This document shows positions 16,740-23,496 of a DNA stretch of 27,179 nt, piece after piece. The notes beneath the pieces are model-generated. The model was not told where the DNA came from, searched no databases, and saw only the letters and a program-made list of their open reading frames with translations. Source of the DNA: Promethearchaeota archaeon (GTDB taxonomy: Archaea; Asgardarchaeota; Lokiarchaeia; Sigynarchaeales; SOKP01); assembly GCA_014730295.1 (NCBI GenBank), contig WJIN01000259.1, positions 1-27,179 of the forward strand, in the 5' to 3' direction. How positions within the stretch are numbered: the first letter of the stretch is position 1; every line of letters begins with the position of its first letter. The translations under genes and the position numbers were made by a program.

Positions 16740-17088
16740 GAATTATCCTGAGATTATCAGATCCGATAATTCGAATTCTGATTATCATTAATTGTGATCA
16801 TCCTAATTTAAAAAACTATCCTTTCCAACTATTAAAGATTTTATATTATTTGAATTAGGAAAAATCTTCCGGATCCAACCATTAATGAATTCTTAGTTAG
16901 CTATCCAAATAAATAGAAAATATTTTAAAGACCAAATTCATAAATATTGTTAATAACGAGATCAATTAGGAGAGAAATAGATAAAATTCAAAATCAATAT
17001 GAACATTTTTATAGAATTTGATCACAATCTATACATATATTATCCTAATTGAAATTTAAATTCCTAATAAGGTGATGTGAAAAATAGT
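16740..17088. promoter_or_regulatory. 349-base divergent region upstream of the selenoprotein operon
   Basis: No coding sequence is seen. It carries ATTGTGATCA at 16791-16800 and its exact reverse complement TGATCACAAT at 17019-17028. It also has repeated TCCTAATT words near 16801 and 17043. The TATA-like box TATATTAT at 17036-17043 and GGTGAT at 17071-17076 could drive and initiate the hdrA operon. The two 10-base inverted copies could be operator half-sites. These assignments are by eye. Confidence 0.4.
17036..17043 (+). promoter_or_regulatory. Candidate TATA box of the hdrA(Sec) operon
   Basis: TATATTAT lies 46 bases before the ATG at 17089. It would place the transcription start near 17065 and leave a leader of about 24 bases containing GGTGAT (17071-17076) as a weak Shine-Dalgarno site. 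No BRE is obvious, and similar AT words are common here. Confidence 0.3.
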
Positions 17089-19050
17089 ATGGAAAATAAT
17101 AATATGCAACGGAATGAATTAAAAAACGAAAGAATATCTTTTTACGCATGTCAGTGAGGCATAAACATTAAGAGTAAGGTGGATTGCGGAGAATTAGTGG
17201 ACTTTGCGAAGCAATTCGATGATGTCATCGTTTCCAAGACCCATTCTTTTCTTTGCACTGAAAGTGGTCAAAATGAAATAATGAATGATATCCAAGAAAA
17301 AAATATAACCAGAGTCGTTGCTTCCGCTTGAACGCCTATAACACATGAACCCATTTATAGAGACACTCTTTCGAAAGCAGGTTTAGATCCCTATTATTAC
17401 CAAATGGTGAATGTACGAGAACATTGTAGCTGGTGTACAGATGATCCTAACCTAGCGACTGAGAAAGCAAAAAAATTAGTACGCAGTGGTTTAGAAAGAG
17501 CGAGGCTTTTGGAAACTGTCCCTATTAAAACAGTCCCTGTGAAAAAATCCACATTAGTTATTGGGGGTGGTATAGCCGGGATGAATGCTGCATTAGATTT
17601 AGCAAATCAAGGTATCAAGGTTTATCTCGTAGAAAAGAATACGACCATTGGTGGGCGGATGGCTCAATTAGACAGAACTTTTCCCACGGATGATTGCGCG
17701 ATCTGAATCTGTGGTCCGAAGATGTTAGAAGTGAGCAGAAATGAAAATATCCAGATAATATCTTACGCAGAAGTCAAAGAGGCTAAGGGGTATGTCGGAA
17801 ATTACGAAATCTCCATCGAAAAGAAACCAAGGTATATAACCAATGATTGTAATGGTTGTGGTGCGTGTACGGAAGTATGCCCGATATATATTCCAAATTA
17901 CTTTGATGAATATTTAGGAGCAAGAAAAGCGATCGATATAGCTTTTGGTCAAGCTGTTCCTTTTCTCTATGATATTGAACGAAATTCGTGCGTTGAGTGC
18001 TTTAGTTGTGTGGAAGAATGTGAACTCGATGCCATCGATTTTTCCCAAACTCCAGAAGAAAGACAAATTGAGGTCGGATCGATTATCATCGCGACTGGGT
18101 GGGATATTTATGAACCGTATGATGAATATGGATATGGCAAATTTGAAAATGTAATCAACCAAGCTCAATTGGAACGGATGCTTGCTCCAAATGGTCCATT
18201 AGGCGGTCATGTGAGACGTGTGTCAGATGATAAGAAACCGAAAGAAATTGTATTCATCCAGTGTGTTGGTAGTCGGGATACTGAGAGAACCTATTGTAGC
18301 GGAGTGTGTTGTATGCTTGCATTAAAAAATGCGAAATTATTAAAAGAAGAATTTCCAGACGCGGAAATAACGATATGCTACATCGATATGAGAACCAATG
18401 AAAAAGGGTTTGAAGAATATTATCAACGCGCGAAAGAATCAAATATTAGACTTATTCGAGGGAAAGTGGGAGAAATTGAAGAGAATCCCGATACAAAAGA
18501 CGTAAGATTACGAGTATATTCATCTTTGACTGACGAAATAATCAATATTAACGCAGATTTAGTTGTTTTATCTACTGCTGCCTTACCTTCAAAGGGTACC
18601 ACACAAATAGCCGATGTGTTGAACTTGGATGTAGATAAAAATGGTTTCTTGACTGAATCTCATTTCGGCTTAATGCCACAAGAAACTAAAACAAAGGGAA
18701 TCTTTATTGCAGGATTTGCTCAAGGACCAAAAGATATTGCCTACTCAGTTTCTCAGTCTAGAGCGGCTGCAAGCAAGGTAGCTGAAATGACATCTGCCGG
18801 GCAAATTGATCTTGAATTAATCGTTGCGGAAGTGAATGAGGAGAGATGTATTATCTGCCATAGATGTGTTAAAGAATGTCCTAAGGGTGCGATCAAATTA
18901 GAAGATGGTGCAAAAGCAACAGTAGATGAAATCAATTGTGATGGGTGTGGAATCTGCGCGACTTGTTGTCCTACCCAAGCAATTGATATACGATATTTTA
19001 GAGATAATCAAATTTATGCAGAAATCGAAGGAATTCTATCAGGAGGTTAA
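17089..19050 (+). CDS. hdrA: HdrA selenoprotein with three selenocysteines (UGA)
   Basis: The gene seems split by in-frame TGA at 17155, 17329 and 17704, but reading these as Sec gives 653 residues, about the length of methanogen HdrA, the FAD-carrying bifurcating subunit of heterodisulfide reductase. The N-domain has CQUGINI (Cys21, Sec23) and ASAUTP (Sec81). FAD motif GGGIAG is at 159-164, then DDCAIUICGPKM (Sec206). The inserted ferredoxin has Cys254/257/260/264 and 301/304/307/311. The HdrA-specific cluster set is Cys392, 403, 407, 408. The C-terminal ferredoxin has Cys587/590/593/597 and 617/620/623/627. All three Sec align with Cys of the second HdrA in this operon. A GTG at 17077 could add four residues. 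Two bases separate it from mvhD. Recoding needs a SECIS; the only good candidate lies after mvhD. Confidence 0.93.
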
Positions 19051-19052
19051 AA

Positions 19053-19499
19053 ATGAAAAACAATAATTACTATATAATCTGTTTTGCTTGTCTTAAATGA
19101 GGATATTCCGCTGCGGATCTAGCGGGAGTGTCTCGCATGAAATATAGTCCCTCAGTAAAGATTATTAAAGTGAGATGCACAGGAAGAGTTGATATAAAGC
19201 ATATTCTATATGCCATTAAAAATGGGTGTGACGGTGTAATGGTCGTGGGTTGACGCCCACATGAATGTCAATTTAAATCGGGAAATTTTAATGCCCAAAA
19301 GCATGTGGAGCTAGCTAATAGGATCTTAAGTCGAAGAGGTCTCGGAGATATGCGAGTAAATATGTACATGTTAAGCTCAGCAGAATCAGAAAAATTTGTT
19401 AAAAGTGTTGAAGATGCTTTTGACAAAGTTCAGATGGAAGGACATAATCCAATCAAACTTAATTTAAAAGAAATAGAATCAACAAATCCTCCAAATTGA
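19053..19499 (+). CDS. mvhD: MvhD/VhuD selenoprotein with two selenocysteines (UGA)
   Basis: With TGA at 19098 and 19251 read as Sec, this is a 148-residue MvhD-family protein. MvhD is the small [2Fe-2S] subunit that passes electrons between a hydrogenase or dehydrogenase and HdrA. ACLKUGYSAADLAGVSR (Sec16) aligns with CCNWCSYAGADLAGVSR of the second copy at 26605. VKIIKVRCTGRVD follows, and VVGURPHEC (Sec67) aligns with ITGCHIGDC. A Sec-containing homologue, VhuD, is known in Methanococcales and reported from Lokiarchaeota. AGGAGG at 19041-19046 is a strong ribosome binding site. The end is more divergent than the Cys copy. Its stop is TGA at 19497-19499; the next in-frame stop is TAA 19518-19520, so readthrough would add seven residues. 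An independent ORF from 19305 is only its 3' part. Confidence 0.92.
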
Positions 19500-19557
19500 A
19501 TGAAGCTTATAAAAAAATAATAGTTATAGGTTGACACCCTAGCAAAGGGAGGAGGAT
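19486..19557 (+). promoter_or_regulatory. Candidate eukaryote-like SECIS element
   Basis: Core: AUGA at 19500-19503, then a 9-bp helix of 19504-19512 with 19524-19532 (two G-U pairs), an 11-base A-rich apical loop (19513-19523), then GA at 19533-19534. GA opposite UGA gives the tandem sheared G-A pairs of a kink-turn, and the adenines begin ten bases after UGA, as in eukaryotic SECIS. A second perfect 7-bp helix, 19486-19492 with 19551-19557, could close the base, leaving a large internal loop that can hold a 4-bp hairpin (19537-19540 with 19546-19549). The element lies just after the selenoprotein pair, where archaeal SECIS are expected. Paired by hand; no energy was computed. Confidence 0.6.
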
Positions 19558-19565
19558 ATTCAAGA

Positions 19566-19572
19566 TTTTTTT
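19566..19572 (+). terminator. T-run after the SECIS candidate
   Basis: Seven consecutive T lie just downstream of the SECIS candidate and 24 bases before the next gene. They could release a short hdrA-mvhD selenoprotein transcript in part of the rounds of transcription. With no room for a separate promoter before the next gene, full termination would be unlikely. Confidence 0.3.
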
Positions 19573-19596
19573 AAAAAAAAATAAATAGGAAACAAG

Positions 19597-21099
19597 ATGG
19601 AGCAATTAATACAAAATTCAGGATTTAAAAATTATTCCCCGAAAGATGTATTGGAAGCTACTTATTTAGCTACCAAGAATTTCCAAGTTAGAGCATTCTT
19701 CGAGGCAAAGAAGGAAATTTTAGATATAGGGAAATATACTGAACAAGAATTTTATCATATTCTTGATGCGATGATTGATGCTGAGACTGCGCGTCAATTA
19801 ATTTTATATGATCTAACTAAAATTAAAGAACCTTTAAAATTAGACGATCTTATTAAAAAATTTTCCAATTTAAACCCTATGCATTTACTTAGAGATATTA
19901 TTTATTTGAAAGAACAAGGGTATATAGAGGAGTCTAATGAGGTTAAAATAAGATTAGTGAAAAAAAAAATTGAGGGCGTAGAAAAAGAAGTCGAGCAGAA
20001 GAAGCATATTTTTAAATTTAAGGCTAATAGATTAGACGGAAATTTTATAGAACGATTTTTTGAACCCGTATCCATAATATTTAACTCTGGTGTTTGCTGT
20101 AATTGTGGTTGGTGTTCCGCATTATGTCCTGTAAATGCAATTATGGTAAATTCGGAGGAATTATTTGTCGATAAAGAGCAATGTATTAAATGTGGATTAT
20201 GTTTCACGGTTTGTCCACGATCTTTTCCCATCGGACGCTTAATTGAACTTAAATCACGATTAAATAAATCATTAACATTTTCCGAAAAAATAGGTTCCTA
20301 TATAAATACCTATTCTGGAAGAACTAATATAGATCAAATTAAAAAGTATTGTCAGGACGGTGGCATAGTAACTACACTTTTAGAATATCTGTTAAAGAAT
20401 AAACTAGTTGATGCTATAATTGCTGTGCAACACTCTGAGGATCTTTGGAATCCGAAAGCGGTTATTGTGGATAATATCAAGGATTTATATAAAACGGCGG
20501 GTACTAAATATGCAAACTGTGCTTCTTTATCAATTTTAGATCAATCAAAGCAATATGAGCGCGTTGCAATAGTTGGAGTTCCTTGTCTGATGAAAGCAAT
20601 AGAAAAAGGGTCATTATTTCCAAGCGGCTATCCATTTTTTACAAATATTAAATATAAGATTGGTTTGTTTTGTATGGAATCCTTTTCCTACGATAATATT
20701 ATCAATTTGGTTGAGGAGAAATTCGATAAGAATATAGAAGAACTAGTGAAAATGAATATTGATAAAGGGAAATTCATAATTAACCTAAAATCTGGGGAGG
20801 AATTGGATGTTCCTTTAAAAGAGGTACAAGCTTATGCCCGAGAAACTTGTCATTTTTGTGAAGATCTCACATCGGATTTTGCTGATATTTCAGTAGGATC
20901 TATAGGTTCTCAAGCAGGATGGTCTTCTGTAATAACAAGAAGCGAAAAAGGAGAAGACCTGTATCAAGCAGCGGTAAAAGATGGTTTAATTGAATCTAAA
21001 AATTTAGCAGAGGTAAAACCAGGTAAGTTTTTGGTAGAGAAGATAGCTGGAATAAAGAGAAATAAGTGTAAACCTATTAAATTAACCGAAAATAAATGA
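19597..21099 (+). CDS. FrhB/FdhB-family protein with N-terminal helical/winged-helix extension
   Basis: In this 500-residue protein, residues 1-125 are helical and end in a winged-helix-like unit (LIKKFSNLNPMHLLRDIIYLKEQGYIEE), an unusual addition for this family. Two 4Fe-4S motifs follow (Cys167/170/173/177 and Cys196/199/202/206). The FrhB N-domain has YCQDGGIVTTLLEYLL and VAIVGVPCLM. The FrhB C-domain has IGLFCMESFSYD and TCHFCEDLTSDFADISVGSIGS. FrhB-type proteins bind FAD and exchange electrons with F420, so it probably couples F420, or another two-electron carrier, to the HdrA flavin hub encoded in the same operon. The start is ATG 19597 with TAGGAAA upstream. It is separated from the next FrhB-like gene by only 10 bases. 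Confidence 0.87.
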   Translation: MEQLIQNSGFKNYSPKDVLEATYLATKNFQVRAFFEAKKEILDIGKYTEQEFYHILDAMIDAETARQLILYDLTKIKEPLKLDDLIKKFSNLNPMHLLRDIIYLKEQGYIEESNEVKIRLVKKKIEGVEKEVEQKKHIFKFKANRLDGNFIERFFEPVSIIFNSGVCCNCGWCSALCPVNAIMVNSEELFVDKEQCIKCGLCFTVCPRSFPIGRLIELKSRLNKSLTFSEKIGSYINTYSGRTNIDQIKKYCQDGGIVTTLLEYLLKNKLVDAIIAVQHSEDLWNPKAVIVDNIKDLYKTAGTKYANCASLSILDQSKQYERVAIVGVPCLMKAIEKGSLFPSGYPFFTNIKYKIGLFCMESFSYDNIINLVEEKFDKNIEELVKMNIDKGKFIINLKSGEELDVPLKEVQAYARETCHFCEDLTSDFADISVGSIGSQAGWSSVITRSEKGEDLYQAAVKDGLIESKNLAEVKPGKFLVEKIAGIKRNKCKPIKLTENK

Positions 21100-21109
21100 A
21101 TTCTAAATT

Positions 21110-22237
21110 ATGTCAACAAAAACTTTTGAAGATTTAATTAAGGAGGTACATGAGAAAGGTATATGTCAACAATGCGGAGGCTGTGTTAGTTTTTGTAGTT
21201 CCGCAGAGTATGATATTATAAATTTTGTTGACCCATACTCTCCTCCAGTTTATATAAATAAAGATAATTGCCTTGAATGCGGTATTTGTTATTATATTTG
21301 CCCTCAGACACGTGTTCTGGATGAGGAATTAAATAACACATATCTATTTGAAGGTTTTTCTTCGATGCCTATAGGAAATTATCTCAAAATTTATTCATGT
21401 CAATCCAATAATAGGGAATTTTTAAAAAATGGGACTGATGGAGGAGTAGTTAATACAATTATTAATTATCTAATAGAAAACGACAGGATCGATGGTTCTA
21501 TTGTCTCAAAAACAGAGGCGCCATTTTCACGGGAAGCTAATTATGCTGAAAGTAAGGAGGATCTCATAAATTCTTCGGGTACTCAATTAAATATATCTCC
21601 CCAGTTAACTGAACTTCAAAAATTTTCGACATACACCCACACGATTCCAGAATTAAACCATTATAGATTCAATAAATTAGCTGTAGTTGGAACACCTTGT
21701 CAAATATATACCATTCGCTGTATGCAAAATTTGGGAGTCACTCCATCAGAAAATGTTGAAATTTGTCTTGGATTATTTTGTTTTGAAAACTTCTTTTTTG
21801 ATAAGTCCCAATTATGTAAATTCGAAAAAGATTTCAATATTGAATTTGAAAAAATAAAAAAAATTAATATAAAAGAGGATTTGATTTTCCAGATGGATGA
21901 TAATCAAGAACTCCATAAGGAAATCCATATTCCATTTAATTATATGAAAGATTATATGCGTGTTGCATGTAATGCTTGTGATGATTTTACTAATATTTTT
22001 GCAGATCTTTCTTTTGGAGGATTAGGCTCTCCCGAGAAATATACTACTGTTATTATTAGAACGGAGAAGGGAAAGCAATTATTCCAAGAAGTAATGAATG
22101 CTAGTCTAATTACGCTCAGAGGGACCTCTGATGATGAAATACTCAGAATCCAAAATATACTCTCTGAATTTTCAAAAAAGAAGATTAAAAGAAAACAAAA
22201 CTTCATGAATAATCTAAATACTAACCTAAAATTATGA
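21110..22237 (+). CDS. Second FrhB/FdhB-family protein
   Basis: This 375-residue protein has canonical FrhB layout without the N-terminal extension of its neighbour: two 4Fe-4S motifs (Cys19/22/25/29 and Cys54/57/60/64), N-domain NGTDGGVVNTIINYL and VVGTPCQIY, C-domain LGLFCFENFFFD, and CNACDDFTNIFADLSFGGLGS. It is diverged from the upstream copy, so the pair may form a heteromer or contact different HdrA modules. The expected role is transfer of electrons between reduced F420 (or a similar donor) and the Hdr proteins. Its TGA overlaps the ATG of the HdrCB gene in an ATGA (22234-22237), so the two are translationally coupled. A basic C-terminal tail (KKKIKRKQN) follows the last domain. Confidence 0.87.
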   Translation: MSTKTFEDLIKEVHEKGICQQCGGCVSFCSSAEYDIINFVDPYSPPVYINKDNCLECGICYYICPQTRVLDEELNNTYLFEGFSSMPIGNYLKIYSCQSNNREFLKNGTDGGVVNTIINYLIENDRIDGSIVSKTEAPFSREANYAESKEDLINSSGTQLNISPQLTELQKFSTYTHTIPELNHYRFNKLAVVGTPCQIYTIRCMQNLGVTPSENVEICLGLFCFENFFFDKSQLCKFEKDFNIEFEKIKKINIKEDLIFQMDDNQELHKEIHIPFNYMKDYMRVACNACDDFTNIFADLSFGGLGSPEKYTTVIIRTEKGKQLFQEVMNASLITLRGTSDDEILRIQNILSEFSKKKIKRKQNFMNNLNTNLKL

Positions 22238-23496
22238 CAGAAACAGAAAATAAAGCACGATACAGAAAAGAAAATTGTAAGGAAGAAGATCTACGTAGTT
22301 TACATCAACAAAATTTAAGAGAATTACTGAAAAGATGCTATCAATGCGCTCGATGTACTGGAGTCTGTCAAATAAGTAAGGTACAAGATTTTAGACCTAG
22401 TAGAATAATTCAAAAAATACTCGAAGGTTTTGAGGGAAAAATTTTGGAGAGTGGAGTGCTCTGGGATTGTCTGATGTGTAATAGTTGTATGAAAGATTGT
22501 CCCGAAGATATAAATTTTGCCGACCTCGTAAGAGTTGCAAAATATCAAATGATAAATCAATATCAGCATACCCCAGATCAGAAAATTGCTCATAAGGGTA
22601 TTTATACAATGATTTCCGAAATTTCGGCAAAATATGAAATTCATCCTAAAAGAGATCTAAGTTGGGTTCCAAAAGAAATCAAGATTGCGAAATCGGGGGA
22701 TCTATTATTCCATGTGGGATGTCTTCCGTATTTTAAATTTGAATTCGATGAAATGGATACAATTCCCATCAGTAGTCTAAGAATGATTTCCAAGATAGAA
22801 AAAGATCCTATTGTGGTACTTGAGGATGAATATTGTTGCGGTCATGATTTATATTGGGGTCAAGGGAAATTGGAGGAATTCATAGAATTAGCAAAAAAAA
22901 ATGTTGATAATTTCGAGCGAGCAGGAGTTTCAATTATCATCACATCGTGCGCAGAAGGGTATAGAACTTTTAAAATTGATTATCCTAAATTGTTTAAAGA
23001 TTTTAATGAAAGATTCGAAATAAAACATATTATAGAATATCTATATGATAAGTGGAAAGAAGGAATTATTTCTTTTAAACTAAAAAAAGGATTAAATGAG
23101 AAAATAACGTTTACGTTTCATGATCCTTGTAGAATTAGTAGATTTCTTCCAAAAAATAATGATATTATGGAGAAACTAAGAAAAATATTTTATCAATTAG
23201 AAAAGGAGGGATATAAGTTTAATGAGATGAAACATAACAAAGGGAATTCCCTATGCTGTGGTGTAAGTAGCTGGATGAATTGTAATCAAAGGTCAAAAGC
23301 TCTAAGATATAAACGACTTTTAGAGGCAAAAGATGTAAGTAATATTATGGTGTCGACATGCCCAAAATGCGAATTACATTTTAAATGTTTACAAAACGAT
23401 TTTGAAGATATTTCATCAATTGAAATTCTGGATTTTACTGAATTTATCATAAATTTTGTACAAATCAATGAAGAAAAAATAATAGAAAGGAAGTGA
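22234..23496 (+). CDS. HdrC-HdrB fusion (HdrD-like) disulfide reductase subunit
   Basis: In this 420-residue protein, the N-terminal HdrC part has two 4Fe-4S motifs (Cys35/38/41/45 and Cys79/82/85/89). The HdrB part has two CCG domains: the first with HVGCLP, EYCCGHD and TSCAEG, the second with HDPC, SLCCGVSSW and STCPKCELHF. CCG Cys bind the non-cubane [4Fe-4S] clusters that split the CoM-S-S-CoB disulfide in methanogens. Here the first CCG lacks the last Cys of its CxxC (CAEG), so one catalytic cluster may be altered. HdrD, GlcF and LutA-like proteins share this plan; the Hdr context favours an Hdr role with an unknown thiol or disulfide substrate. The ends overlap both neighbours (ATGA, GTGA), which indicates coupled translation. 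Confidence 0.85.
   Translation: MTETENKARYRKENCKEEDLRSLHQQNLRELLKRCYQCARCTGVCQISKVQDFRPSRIIQKILEGFEGKILESGVLWDCLMCNSCMKDCPEDINFADLVRVAKYQMINQYQHTPDQKIAHKGIYTMISEISAKYEIHPKRDLSWVPKEIKIAKSGDLLFHVGCLPYFKFEFDEMDTIPISSLRMISKIEKDPIVVLEDEYCCGHDLYWGQGKLEEFIELAKKNVDNFERAGVSIIITSCAEGYRTFKIDYPKLFKDFNERFEIKHIIEYLYDKWKEGIISFKLKKGLNEKITFTFHDPCRISRFLPKNNDIMEKLRKIFYQLEKEGYKFNEMKHNKGNSLCCGVSSWMNCNQRSKALRYKRLLEAKDVSNIMVSTCPKCELHFKCLQNDFEDISSIEILDFTEFIINFVQINEEKIIERK

Noticed and set aside
17014..17063. A SECIS in the 5' leader, based on 17014-17019 pairing with 17058-17063
   Set aside because: Only 6 AT-rich bp and no AUGA/GA core with an inner helix; likely chance in such AT-rich DNA.
17404..17706. A free-standing 100-residue oxidoreductase fragment
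   Set aside because: It is the central part of hdrA(Sec); homology to HdrA continues across the TGA at both ends in the same frame.
17089..19050. hdrA as a decayed pseudogene
   Set aside because: All interruptions are TGA, all at conserved Cys positions, with no frameshift and intact motifs throughout; decay would give mixed stops and indels.
19257..19308. A bacterial-type SECIS just after the second Sec codon of mvhD: 7-bp stem of 19257-19263 with 19302-19308
   Set aside because: The 38-base loop is too large for a bacterial SECIS, no equivalent follows the other four UGA, and archaea place SECIS in untranslated regions.
17089..19499. UGA reassigned to Trp
   Set aside because: TGA replaces Cys, not Trp; TGG is used for conserved Trp, and TGA serves as a normal stop in other genes such as the one ending at 22237.
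19496..19563. Alternative outer helix 19496-19501 with 19558-19563
   Set aside because: It is perfect over 6 bp but competes with the AUGA core and leaves no long inner helix next to it; kept only as an alternative fold.
19521..19590. A sixth Sec site: an overlapping frame reads VIGUHPSKG, like the MvhD GCHP motif
   Set aside because: The frame has no start or upstream homology, and the TGA at 19532-19534 is the 3' strand of the SECIS candidate core; the resemblance is taken as chance.
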